A stretch of DNA of 64,000 nucleotides, from assembly GCF_018991925.1 (NCBI RefSeq), contig NW_024756914.1:8460417-8524416 (forward strand), written 5' to 3'. The position numbers and the translations under genes are program-made. This DNA is from Homarus americanus. Its lineage: Eukaryota > Arthropoda > Malacostraca > Decapoda > Nephropidae. The notes below the pieces were generated by a model that was given only the letters and a program-made list of their open reading frames with translations, did no database searches and was not told the origin of the DNA. Shown here in pieces: positions 45,731 to 56,481 of the stretch. The stretch's first letter is position 1, and every line of letters starts with the position of its first letter.

Positions 45731-46196
45731 TAGTGTGTTGTGGTGATGTAGGCTGTGTTGTGGTGATGCAGGTCGTGTTGTGGTGATGTAGGCTGTGTTG
45801 TGGTGATGTAGGTTGTGTTGTGGTGATGTAGGCTGTGTTGTGGGTGATGTAGGGCTGTGTTGTGGTGATGTAGGCGTGTTGTGGTGATGTAGGCTGTGTT
45901 GTGGTGATGTAGGCTGTGTTGTGTGATGTAGGCTGTGTTGTGTGATGAGGCTGTGCTGTGGTGATGTAGGCTGTGTTGTGGTGATGTAGGCTGTGTTGTG
46001 GTGATGTAGGCTGTGTTGTGGTGATGTAGGCTGTGTTGTGGTGATGTAGGCTGTGTTGTGGTGATGTAGGCTGTGTTGTGGTGATGTAGGCTGTGTTGTG
46101 GTGATGTAGGCTGTGTTGTGGTGATGTAGGCTGTGTTGTGGTGATGTAGGCTGTGTTGTGGTGATGTAGGCTGTGTGGTGATGTAGGTTGTGGTGT
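45731..46196 (+). repeat. 20-bp repeat (GTGATGTAGGCTGTGTTGTG)
   Basis: About 23 copies, the right half nearly perfect. It appears to have arisen from the neighbouring GTGATGG array by a GATGG to GATGTAGG change. Confidence 0.93.
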
Positions 46197-47127
46197 TGTG
46201 ATGGAGATAAATTGTTTTGCCACATGGTCAGGTCAGTTGATCGTAATTGCTTATTTGGCGGTAATAAATATTTTCCCTGAACCTTCCACATTTAGTGACA
46301 CTATCTTAATGGCTGGCCAGGTTAAGAATACAACCTTTGATCTGATGAGAGCGTTCGGGGATATAGCGGGTGCTCGATCAATTAGCGGACACATATACGT
46401 AGTTTGTAGGTTAGTTACAAGCCTAAAGGTGTTGTTTTAATTAATTTATGAATATAACTCCATGAGGAAGCCATAGCTAACGTGATGCTTTAAGATAATA
46501 AGGGCATCTGTGCCTTGCTCACACGCGATACAGGTCACTAAGGTCACTCACCAGCACACTAACACTTCCTGGAGTACACACGAGGTATACACGTCATGTG
46601 GTAGTGGAAGTGGTGATCACCGTGTGGTGGAGTTGGTTGTGGTGGTGGATAGACCAGCGTGTGGTAGTAGTGAACACGTCTGGCCGTCACAGTATGAGGA
46701 TAGTCCCAGCCACCTGGTCAGTGTTGGCCCAGCCATCACCACACACGTCAACCACGGTCCCGTCCCGGCCACACACCACTTGCCCACGCGCTCATACACA
46801 AACACGCACACACAGCACGTGACCGTCAAGGCAGGACCAATTCGTCAGCTGGTGTTGTTCGGCTGTACGACTGACCTCAACAAGGTGATGTGACACAAAC
46901 GGTGATTATAAATTTATTGTGTAACTTTAAACATTGTTAACTATAAATGATCCGTTGATAGAAGCAGGTTGTAAATAACATATAATATACCTGTAATTAT
47001 GTTAAAGGTTTACTAGTGTGTGGCCTTATACGCCGTCAACCACCGTGATAGTGCTTCATAAAACTCAGGACTGACTCACACCACCAGCTCCAAACATTAA
47101 CCAGAAGTAAACATTGTGATTATAGGT
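46197..47127. other. 0.9-kb low-copy DNA
   Basis: Not tandemly repeated. Open frames at 46,510-46,893 (127 codons, plus) and 46,198-46,440 (80 codons) have no recognisable domain. No gene is supported. Confidence 0.5.
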
Positions 47128-48222
47128 AATGTGTGTTTATGTTGTGTTATGTGTGTTACGGGATGTGTGTGGTGTGTTACGGGATGTGTGTGGTGTGTGT
47201 TATGGGATGTGTGCGGTGTGTGTTACGGGATGTGTGTGAGTGGTGTGTGTGTTACGGGATGTGTGTGGTGTGTGTTACGGGATGTGTGTGTGGTGTGTAC
47301 AGGATGTGTGTGGTGTGTGTTACGGGGGTGTGTTGTGTGTGTTGTGTGTGTGTTACGGGTGTGTGTGTGGTGTGTGTTATGGGATGTGTGCGGTGTGTGT
47401 TTACGGATGTGTGTGAGTGGTGTGTGTGTTACGGATGTGTGTTGTGTGTGTTATGGGATGTGCGGTGTGTGTTACGGATGTGTTGTGTGTGTTACGGGGT
47501 GTGTTGTGTGTGTTACGGGGTGTGTGTGTGGTGTGTGTTACGGGATGTGTTGTGTGTGTTACGGGGGTGTGTTGTGTGTGTTACGGGGTGTGTGTGTGTG
47601 GTGTGTGTTACGGGATGTGTTGTGTGTGTTACGAGGTGTGTTGCGTGTGTTACGGGGTGTGTGTGTGGTGTGTGTTACGGATGTGTTTGTTGTGTGTGTT
47701 ACGGAGTGTGTGGTGTGTGTTACGGGTGTGTGTTACGGGGTGTGTGTGTGGTGTGTTACGGGTGTGTGTGGTGTCTTATGGATGTGTGGTGTGTGTTACG
47801 GATATGTGTTGTGTGTGTTATGTGGTCTGTGTGGTGTGTGTTACGGGATGTGTGTTACGGGGTGTGTGTGGTGTGTTACGAGGTGTATGCTGTGTGTGTG
47901 TTATGGGTAGTGTGCTGTGTGTGTGTTACAGGGTATGTGTAGTGTGTGTTACAGGGTGTATGCTCTATGTGTTACGTGGTGTGTGTTGTGTGTGTGTTAC
48001 GGGGTGTGTGCTATGTGTGTTACGGGTATTGTGTCTGCGTGTGTTACGGGGTGTGTGCTATGTGTGTTACGGTATTGTGCTGCGCAGGGTATGCTGTTTG
48101 TGTTACGGGGTGTATGCTGTTTGTGTTACGGGGTGTGTGTTGTGTGTTACGCGGCATGTGTTGTGTGTGTTACGGGTAGTGTGTGGTGTGTGTTACGCGG
48201 CATGTGTTGTGTGTGTTACGGG
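47128..48222 (+). repeat. GTGTGTTACGGGATGTGTG minisatellite
   Basis: About 50 irregular units of GTGTGTGTTACGGGATGTGTG. It resumes at 50,140-50,170 and 53,333-53,430 after two LINE insertions, so these pieces are parts of one array or duplicates of it. The Cys/Val-rich frames of 264-289 codons are its translations. Confidence 0.92.
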
Positions 48223-48223
48223 C

Positions 48224-48283
<60 letters not shown>
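48223..48283 (+). repeat. TAA microsatellite at LINE 3' end
   Basis: (AAT)n of about 60 bp directly before the minus-strand LINE. In LINE orientation it is an (ATT)n tail at the 3' end. It may be either the element's own tail or its target. Confidence 0.9.
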
Positions 48284-50139
48284 TAACGGTTTATTGAAAG
48301 AGCACAGCAGCCAGAAGGCTGAAAATATACAGTTACATAATTGGGGAATGGGTTTCGATTTACAATTAATATACAAGTAACATGAGTGATACAAATAAGA
48401 TATATAATAACTAGATGGGGAAAAGCTCAAACTACAGGGCATTTCAACATAGTGACAGTGCAAGAAATGGGATTTACTGGGAGTGAACACACTGGTTTAT
48501 TACAAGTTATTGATAATTTGTACAATGGTTGGGACTGGGCTGTTCTTATAGCGGTCAGTACGTGCCCGTATGGGCTGGATGCGGTTGTGGTGTCGAACAG
48601 CAATTCTCGGGCTAGGGATCTCAGGTGGTAGTAGGAGCCGGTGTCGAGGACGGTGCAGAAGCTTCTTAACAAATTTGCAGATGAGGTCGTGGTGATGGTC
48701 AGTGAGAGTTGAAAGGGTCAGTGTCTTGAGCGCTTCTTAATATGTGGAGTAGGAAGGGGAATCTTGCATGCCCTCTTTTGCACTTTTTCTAGGTGTTTAC
48801 GTTGTGAATTTAGGGAGGAAGACCTGGTATGGGAGGCATAGGTGAGCTTGGGAAGTATGAATGTTGAGTAAACACTGAGGAGCTCGGGTGCAGGAACTCC
48901 GAGGAACTTGAGTCGGCGGAGGAGGTGGCGACGGAAACTGGAGGATTTGACAACTTCACTGACGTGTGGTTTCCAATTTAGTTTGTTGTCTATGGTGACG
49001 CCGAGGAGCTTAGTGGAATCTACAACCTGGAGTGTGTTGGGACCTAAAGTAATGGAAAGGGGTGGGGCAATGTCGGAGAGGCTGATGTGCATAACCATGG
49101 TCTTGGTATGGCAGATGGTGACGTGGTTGTTGGTGGCCCAGTTTTGGAGACTTCAATAAATCCTGAAGGGCGGTATAGTCGGGAGCAGAATTGTTGACGC
49201 TGATCTCAATGGTGGAGTCGTCGACATATTTCCAGCTAGCAGGGGTTTCTCTTAGGGCATTATTGATAAGCATAAGGAAGCAGAGTGGTCCCATCTTGGT
49301 GCCTTGGGGGACGCCACAGGTGAGTGACTGATAGGTGGAGACAGCCCCTCGCAAGCGTACAGCTTGGCGTCGGTCACTGAGGAAGTCTGTAAGCCATGGT
49401 ATAAGACTTCTCCGAAGCCCGAGGTCAATAGCTTTGTTGATGATTAAATTGTGGTCGACTAGGTCGAATGTTTTAGTGAAATCAATGAAGGCGGCAGGTA
49501 CAGACGTTTTTCGTTTCTCGAGATGGCGGTATATGTAATCGAGAAAGCTGACAAATTAGTGAGTGGTGGAGGAAGTTTTCATATTGCCAAATTGCTGAGG
49601 GTCTACGACTCCTGCAATATCAGCATAGGCCCAGTCGAACACGAAACTTTCACAGAGTAGCCTGGGTATTGGGGTGATTGCAATAGGTCGTAGCTGATTT
49701 AAGGATTGTGGGCTGGTTGACTTGGGCACTAGTGATACGTAAGAGGTCTTTCAGTCAGCTGGGCATCTGGCTTGACTGAGAGAAGCATTGATGATGGAGC
49801 ATAGGGGTTTAGCAAGCTCCGGGGAGAACTCCTTGAAGAGTTTCATTGGTAAGTCAATGGGGGTGGTAGAGCGTTTTAACTTTAGTTTGTCCAGACGTTT
49901 TGCTACTTCAAATTCTTCTGCTAAGTCAGTGGGAAAGGTGGCTGGTAGGTAAGCAGGGAGAGTGGTTGTGTCAAGCCGGGGGAGCGTCTGGCATATAGTA
50001 GCGAAATGGTTATTTGATTGCTCAGCTGCGTCAACAGTAGTGAGATGGCTAAGGAAGGGGAGGGGGGTGTGTCTTATTGTTTAGTCCACAGAGTTGTTTA
50101 AGCTTACCATACCACTGACTGATGTTGGTCTGCTTCAGT
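48284..50139 (-). mobile_element. LINE copy 1, 5'-truncated
   Basis: A 1.86-kb non-LTR retrotransposon fragment on the minus strand. It matches copy 2 (50,314-53,332) along its length with scattered differences (by eye about nine in ten bases). The 3' end abuts (TAA)n. The 5' end stops abruptly at 50,139, where the GTGTTACGG minisatellite resumes. Conserved RT motifs place it among non-LTR elements, most like the CR1/L2 group by the form GVPQGTKMGPL...KYVDD (clade is inference). Confidence 0.85.
48718..49802 (-). pseudogene. Broken LINE reverse transcriptase (copy 1)
   Basis: Read on the minus strand, the RT is split by frameshifts and stops. A 114-codon piece (49,354-49,010) carries CGVPQGTKMGPL at residues 13-24 and the catalytic YVDD at residues 43-46. 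A 126-codon piece (49,098-48,718) holds the post-RT region, with LLGVTIDNKLNWKPHV and a Cys-poor C-terminus. Upstream remnants of motif A (TKAFDLVDHNLI-like) lie at about 49,430-49,490. It cannot make a full enzyme. The host context is a satellite array. Confidence 0.8.
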
Positions 50140-50313
50140 TCTTGTGTGTGTTATGGGGTGTGTGTTACGGAGTGTACTGGTCCAGTTAGGTAAGTTTTTG
50201 TCCACCTGAGATATACTTTATATACTTAGCGCCGGAGTGGTTGTTCAGTGTATGTTGTGTGTGTTTCGGGGTATATGCTGTGTAATAATAATAAATAATA
50301 ATAATAATACTTA
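50140..50313. repeat. Minisatellite remnant, 64-bp duplicated flank and TAA tract
   Basis: GTGTGTTACGG repeat remnant (50,140-50,171), then a 64-bp non-repeat segment (50,172-50,235) that matches 53,435-53,498 at 61 of 64 bases. More repeat remnant and an (AATA/TAA)n tract at about 50,284-50,310 follow, at the 3' end of LINE copy 2. Confidence 0.85.
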
Positions 50314-50878
50314 ACGGTTTATTGAAAGAGCATGGCAGCCGGAAGGCTGAAAATTTACAGTTACATAATTTGGGAATGGGTCTCTTGATTTACAAATAAT
50401 ATACAAGTAACATAAGTGATACAAATATGATATATAATAACTAGGTGGGGAGAAGCTCAAACTACAGGGCATTTCAACAGAGTGACAGTGCAAAAAGTAA
50501 GATTAAGTGGGAGTGAATACACTGGTTGATTACAAGTTATTGATAATTTTTACAGTGGTTGGGACTGGGCTATTCTTATAGCGATCAGTTCGTGCCCGTA
50601 TGGGCAGGATGCGGTTGTGGTGTCGAACAGCAATTCTCGGGCGAAGGATCTTGGGTGGTAGTAGGAGCCGGTGTCGAGGATGGTGCAGAAGCTTCTAACC
50701 AAATTTGAAGATGAGGTCGTGATGATGGTCAGTGAGAGCCGAGAGGGTCAGTGTGTTGAGCGCTTCTTGATATGTGGAGTAGGAAGGGGAGAGAATAATC
50801 TTGCATGGCCCCCTTTTGCACTTTTTCTAGGTGTTTACGTTGTGTGGCATTGAGGGAGGAAGACCAGGGAGGGGAGGC

Positions 50879-51299
50879 TTAGGTGAGCTTGGGAAGTGTG
50901 AATGTTGAGTAAACACTGAGGAGCTCGGGGGCAGGAACTCCGAGGGACTTGAGTCGGCGGAGGAGGTGGAGACGGAAACTGGAGGATTTGACAACTTCAC
51001 TGACGTGTGGTTTCCAATTTAGTTTGTTGTCTATGGTGACGCCGAGGAGCTTAGTGGAATCTACAACCTGGAGTGTGTTGGGACTTAAAGTAATGGAAGG
51101 GGGTGGGACAACGTCGGAGGAGAGGTTGATGTGCATAACCATGGTCTTGGTATGGTTGATGGTGTCGTGGTTGTTGGTGGCCTAGTTTTGGAGACTGTTC
51201 AATAAATCCTAAAGGGCGGTATAGTCGGGAGCAGAATTGTTGACGCTGATCCCAATGGTGGAGTCGTCGACATATTTCCAGCGAGCAGGGGTATCTCTT
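50879..51299 (-). pseudogene. LINE RT C-terminal part (copy 2)
   Basis: The 87-codon piece at 51,142-50,879 parallels copy 1 (LLGVTIDNKLNWKPHV and RRLKSLGVPAPELLSVYS). Motif C must lie near 51,265 but is not in a continuous frame with it. It is separated from the rest of the RT by the LTR insertion. Confidence 0.75.
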
Positions 51300-52200
51300 A
51301 GGGCTGTCATGGGTTGCGTTAGGTTTACCTATGCAACCAACTTCAAAGTTAGTTTTACTAGAGATAAGGCACCCAGTGAGCCATGACTGCGACATATATT
51401 TTCCATTAGTGGTATGTTAGCCAGCCTATAGGGGGAGGACAGTGTTGTACTGTTCATCGCCTCACGCCTCAAAACCACATTTTAACTAGTATCCTCTAGG
51501 CCATGGGTTAGTTAAGACATCGTCCCTATCCTCTCCCTCTTGAAGGGAACGGGACACCACACAGAGTCCTCCACTGCCACCCTGTCCTGTGACCGTCAGT
51601 GACACGAGACTATGTGTGGTAACCCAAGAGTACCTTTTTGTTGTTATTCCCCGTGGAAAGAAGTTCTTGTGCGGAAGCGTGGTTGCAACAAGAGCAATCC
51701 AGGCTGGCAGTAAATGTATCCCTTGAAGAATTAAGGCTCTGTTAAGTCATACCCATAGTAGAGTAATAAAGTTGAAAATTCCCTTTTTTAGAAGATTAAT
51801 TTTATTACAGTTTGAATGTGAGTGACTCATATATCCATGCAAATTGTAAATCATTGTATGGAAGCTTGACAAATGAATGTAAGCGCAATTATCTGCCCGT
51901 ATCTGTGATCCTCTCTCATTATTACTGAAGGTAATGACTGATTGGTTATGACAAAGTATAACCAATAACTTAGATGGATGTTGGAAATTAATGGAATTCA
52001 TTAAATCATCATTTATCCAGTATAAATCATGGAATGTCGGGTGGTGGAGTGAATTTCTACGTAGATACACCATAATCTGTAAGTAACCAGTGTGAAGGTA
52101 TCGAACTCTACGGTAAGAAACATAAGAAACACAATATAATATAACTTTATATAATATAATCCACACTTCGACCGTTACGACGAAAAACCATGACAAGGGC
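51300..52200. mobile_element. Solo LTR (51,305-52,195) with AGGGC target duplication
   Basis: The inserted segment is 891 bp, starts TGTCATGGG and ends CCATGACA. It is flanked by AGGGC at 51,300-51,304 and 52,196-52,200. In LINE copy 1 the empty site has a single AGGGC. TG...CA ends, a 5-bp duplication and no internal coding region identify a solo LTR left by recombination between two LTRs. AATAAA occurs at 51,765-51,770. The Gypsy or Pao type cannot be decided from the LTR alone. Confidence 0.9.
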
Positions 52201-53328
52201 ATCATTGATAAGCATAAGGAAGCAGAGTGGTCCCATCTTGGTGCCTTGGGGGACGCCACAGGTGAGTGACTGAAGGTGGAGACAGCCCCTCGCAAGCGTA
52301 CAGCTTGGCGTCGGTTACTGAGGAAGTCTGTCAGCCATGGTATAAGACTTCTTCGAAACCCGAGGTCGATATCTTTGTTGATGATTAAATTGTGGTCGAC
52401 TAGGTCGAATGCCTTAGTGAAGTCAATGAAGGCGACAGCTGCAGACGTTTTTCGTTTCTTCAGATGGCGGTATATGTAGTCGAGAAAGCTGACAAGACAG
52501 TGAGTGGAGGAGAAAGTTTTCATATTACCAAATTGCTGAGGATCTACGGCTCCCGCAATATCAGCATAAGCCCAGTCAAACACAAAACTTTCACAAATTA
52601 ATCTGGGTATTGGGGTGATTGCAATGGGTCGTAGCTGATTTAAGGATTGTGGGTTGGTTGACTTGGGCACTGGTGATACATATGAAGTCTTCCAGTCAGC
52701 TGGGCATCTGGCATGACTGAGGGAAGCATTGATGATGGAGCAGAGGGGTTTTGCTAGTTCCGGGGAGAACTCCTTGTAGAGTTTCATTGGTAAGTCAATG
52801 GGGGTGGTGGAGCGTTTTAACTTCAGTATGTCCAGACGTTTTGCTACTTAAAATTTTTCTACCAAGTCAGTGGGAAAGGGGGCTGGTAGGTATGCAGGGA
52901 GATTGGTTGTGTCAAGCCTCGGTAGCGTCTGGCTTATAGTAGCGAAATGATTATTTGATTGCTCAGCTGCGTCAACAGTAGTGAGATGGCTAAGGAAGGG
53001 GAGGGGGGTGTGTCTTATTGTTTAGTCCACAGAGTTGTTTAAGCTTACCATACCATTGACTGATGTTGGTCTGCTTCAGGTGTTGCAATTTGTTTGGGTA
53101 GTGAGACTTCTTTGCAGTGCGTATTTTGCGGATGACTCGGTTGCGAAGGGACCTGTAGCGGTTGTGGTCATTGAGATAAAAGGCGCTGTCTCTCTGTTGC
53201 TTAAGTCTTTCGATCCGATGTGTGATCCAGGGCAAATCAGCTGGGTGAGATCTGATGGACTTCTCGGGGAAGAAGTGGCGGTGAGCTTCCGTGGTGTTGT
53301 TGGTATAATTTATCCATTTGGTGTCCAC
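52196..53328 (-). pseudogene. LINE pre-RT and RT N-terminal half (copy 2)
   Basis: A 112-codon piece (53,328-52,990) is the typical pre-RT linker (PWITHRIERLKQQRD and RYRSLRNRVIRKIR). The next open piece, from 52,787, has the LRPIAITPI motif at residues 52-60, motif A AFIDFTKAFDLVDH at 119-132 and WLTDFLSNRRQAV at 151-163. The frame is then lost before the PQGT motif. The computed frame continues to 51,747, but everything beyond about residue 197 is solo-LTR sequence and not protein of this element. Confidence 0.8.
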
Positions 53329-53332
53329 GAGG

Positions 53333-53434
53333 TGTGTTGTGCGTTACGGGGTGTGTGTGGTGTGTGTTACGGGGTGTGTGTGTGGTGTGTGTTACTGGGT
53401 GTGTTTTGTGTGTTACGAGGAGTATGTTGACTAC
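53333..53434 (+). repeat. GTGTTACGGG minisatellite remnant
   Basis: Four to five units continuing the array interrupted by the LINEs. Confidence 0.85.
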
Positions 53435-53647
53435 GTGTACTGGTCTTGTTAGGTAAGTTTTTGTCCACCTGAGATATACTTTATATACTTAACGCCGGGC
53501 CTACCTATCCTTTACCACCTCCTCCTCCTCCTCTTTCGCGTTTTCACACCATTACCAAAGTCGTCAAACTTATAATGGCGTTGTTAAATTCCAAGTGTTG
53601 AATAATGTACTTACAGTAAGTAGTTAGGTGAGGAAGACGCTGACGAC
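53435..53647. other. 64-bp duplicated flank and low-copy spacer
   Basis: 53,435-53,498 matches 50,172-50,235 without gaps and with three differences. The remainder includes a CTCCTCCTCCTC run and is otherwise featureless. Confidence 0.7.
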
Positions 53648-54025
53648 ACCTGCCACAAGTGTCATAACCTGCCACAAGTGTCATAACCTGCCACAAGTGT
53701 CATAACCTGCCACAAGTGTCATGACCTGCCACAAGTGTCATGACCTGCCACAAGTGTCATGACCTGCCACAAGTGTCATAACCTGCCACAAGTGTCATAA
53801 CCTGCCACAAGTGTCATAACCTGCCACAAGTATCATAACCTGCCACAAGTGTCATAACCTGCCACAAGTGTCATAACCTGCCAAAAGTGTCATAACCTGC
53901 TACAAGTGTCATAGTCTGCCACAAGTGTCATAACCTTCCACTAGTGTCATAACCTTCCACAAGTGTCTTAACCTTCCACTAGTGTCATAACCTGCCACAA
54001 GTATTATAACGTGCCATGAGTGTCA
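53648..54025 (+). repeat. 19-bp minisatellite (CCTGCCACAAGTGTCATAA)
   Basis: About 20 copies. The left half is nearly perfect and the right half drifts (CTTCCACTAGTG, GTATTATAA). Confidence 0.93.
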
Positions 54026-54105
54026 TAACCTGACACTACACACACCTGTCACTACACACACCTGTCACTACACTCACCTAACACTACACACACCTGACAC
54101 TACAC
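54026..54105 (+). repeat. 18-bp minisatellite (CACCTGACACTACACACA), left part
   Basis: Four to five units before the CR1-like insertion; the same array resumes at 55,213. Confidence 0.9.
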
Positions 54106-55212
54106 GTAGGCTTCTGAGAAAAATTAAGGCTCATGGTATCGAGGGGAAAGTTTTAAATTGGATAAAATCATGGCTCACCGATAGAACGCAGAGGGTCAGC
54201 GTAGATGGTGTTAAATCTGAGTGGGGTCGTGTAACCAGTGGGGTTCCCCAGGGGTCAGTACTAGGCCCACTCTTGTTCATAATCTACATAAACGATCTAG
54301 ATACTGGGATCAGCAGTGACATAAGCAAGTTTGCGGATGACACCAAAATAGGGCGGCAGATTAATTCAGGGCAGGATGCAAATGTATTACAGGAGGATCT
54401 AAATAAACTACTGGGATGGTCTGAAAAATGGCAAATGAAATTCAACACCAGCAACTGCAGCGTACTTAGTATTGGAAGAACAAATACTGTCAATGTATAC
54501 AGCCTTTACAACATCAACCTAGAGAAGTCGACTTGTGAAAGAGACCTAGGGGTACTTGTAAGCCCGGACCTACGGCCTAAAAAACAGTGCGTTAATGTTC
54601 GAAATAAGGCAAACAGAGTATTGGGTTTTATATCTAGAAGTGTAAGTAAAAAGAGTGCAGAGGTCTTTTTGCAACTATATCTTGCGCTAGTCAGGCCGCA
54701 CCTCGATTATGCGGTTCAGTTCTGGTGCCCTTATTATAGAATGGATATCAATTCACTAGAGTCGGTGCAGCGATGAATGACGAAAATGATTCCGGGACTT
54801 AGAAACCTTCCATATCAGGATAGGTAAAGAAACTAAACTTGCATTCCCTAGAAAGACGAAGAGTGCGGGGAGATATGATAGAAGTATTCAAGTGGGTGAA
54901 AGGAATCAATAAAGGTGATATAGATAAAGTTCTTATAATATCCGAGCAGGATAGGACTCGGAACAACGGATTCAAGTTGGATAAGTTTAGGTTTAGGAGG
55001 GAGATAGGAAGGAACTGGTTTACAAATAGGGTGGTGGACGAGTGGAACAAGCTTAGCAACTTTGTAGTAAGTGCTGGAACGCTGGAAAGTTTCAAAGGGA
55101 GGCTGGATAGATTCATGAATGATAGAGAGTGGTAGTAACTCTCGACAGGAGCTGCCATGCACAGGCCAACCGGCCTATTGCAGACTCCTTATTTTCTTAT
55201 GTTCTTATGTTC
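54106..55212 (+). mobile_element. CR1-like LINE, 5'-truncated
   Basis: A 1.1-kb plus-strand insertion in the CACCTGACACTACACACA array. It begins inside the RT domain and ends with TTCTTATGTTCTTATGTTC. CR1 elements characteristically end in a short 8-bp repeat, which this tail resembles. The array sequence ACACCTGACACTACAC lies at both edges, so a target duplication cannot be told from ordinary repeat units. Confidence 0.85.
54108..55138 (+). pseudogene. Broken CR1-like RT ORF
   Basis: Continuous coding from 54,108 to a TGA at 54,774. It has GVPQGSVLGPLLF before the position where the usual open frame begins, then FADD, and later LGVLVSPDLR and RPHLDYAVQFW. After the TGA the protein continues with another stop near 54,826 and a frame change. 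The C-terminal part from 54,839 to 55,135 has the RRVRGDMIEVFKWVKG and NRVVDEWNKL motifs and ends in TAG before the 3' UTR. The residues N-terminal to RT motif A are absent. Confidence 0.82.
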
Positions 55213-56478
55213 ACACCTGACACTACACACTACTGACACTACACACACTTGACACTACACACACCTGATACTACACACACCTGACACTACACACACCTGT
55301 CGCTACACACACACACACACCTGTCGCTACACACACACACACCTGTCGCTACACACACCTGACACTACACACACCTGACACTACACACACCTGACACTAC
55401 ACACACACCTGACATTACACACGCATACCTGACACTACACACCTGTCACTACACACACCTGACACTACACACACCTGACCACTACACACACACACCTGTC
55501 ACTACACACACACACACACACCTGACACTACACACACACACACACACCTGTCACTACACACACACACACACACACCTGACACACACACTCCTGACACTAC
55601 ACACCTGACACACCACGCCTATCACTACACACACACCTGACACTACACACGCCTATCACTACACACACCTGACATTACACACACATACCTGACGCATACA
55701 CACACCTGTCACTACACACATCTGATACACCACACACACCTGACACTACACACACCTGTCGCTACACACACACCTGTCGCTACACACACACACACATACA
55801 CACCTGACACTACACCTCTGACACTGCACACACCTGTCACTACACACACCTGACAATACACACACACCCCTGTCACTACACACACCTGACACTACACACA
55901 CACCTGACACTATACACACTTGTCGCTACACACATCTGACACTACACACAGCTGTCGCTACACACACCTGACACTACACACACCTGACACTACACACACC
56001 TGACTTTTCACCTGTCACTACACATACCTGACACTACACACACCTGTCCACTACACACACCTGTCTCATACACACACACCTGACACTACACACTCCTGAC
56101 ACTACACACACCTGACACTACACACCTGACACTACACACCTGACACTACACACTCCTGACACGACCCCACACCTGTTGCACCACACACACCTGACACTAC
56201 ACACACCTGTCGCTACACACACACCTGACTTCACACACTCCCTGACACTACACACACACCCGACACTACACACACACCTGACACACTACACACACCTGTT
56301 GCTACACACACCTGACACTACACACACCTGTCCTTTACACACACCTGTCGCTACACACACCCTGGACACTACACACTCCTGACACTACACACACCCGACA
56401 CTACACACACCTGACACTACACACACATGACACGACACACATCAGTCGCTACACACACCTGACACAGCATACACTTGA
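55213..56478 (+). repeat. 18-bp minisatellite (CACCTGACACTACACACA), right part
   Basis: About 65 units with CACCTGTCGCTACACACA and CACCTGTCACTACACACA variants and (CA)n expansions. Each unit contains CACCTG. Confidence 0.92.
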
Positions 56479-56481
56479 ATC

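Larger units (their letters stand above)
50314..53332 (-). mobile_element. LINE copy 2, interrupted by a solo LTR
   Basis: Minus-strand non-LTR element. The 3' part (50,314-51,304) and 5' part (52,196-53,332) are separated by an 891-bp insertion. It extends about 240 bp further 5' than copy 1 before the GTGTTACGGG array resumes. It is 5'-truncated, since no endonuclease region is seen, only the pre-RT linker, RT and C-terminal part. Confidence 0.85.

Noticed and set aside
44334..46291. 620-629-codon minus-strand frames (His/Asn/Thr/Ser/Pro)
   Set aside because: They track the GTGATGG repeat, in two frames at once, and change composition exactly where the repeat unit changes.
47116..48286. 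Cys/Val-rich frames of 264-289 codons resembling a cysteine-rich secreted protein
   Set aside because: Produced by GTGTGTTACGGG repeats; the longest runs into the TAA microsatellite as poly-Asn, and two frames are open at once.
51747..52194. C-terminal 149 residues of the 346-codon LINE frame
   Set aside because: This part is translated from the solo LTR insertion, not from the LINE.
53648..54025. CRISPR-like array
   Set aside because: A 19-bp contiguous tandem repeat without spacers.
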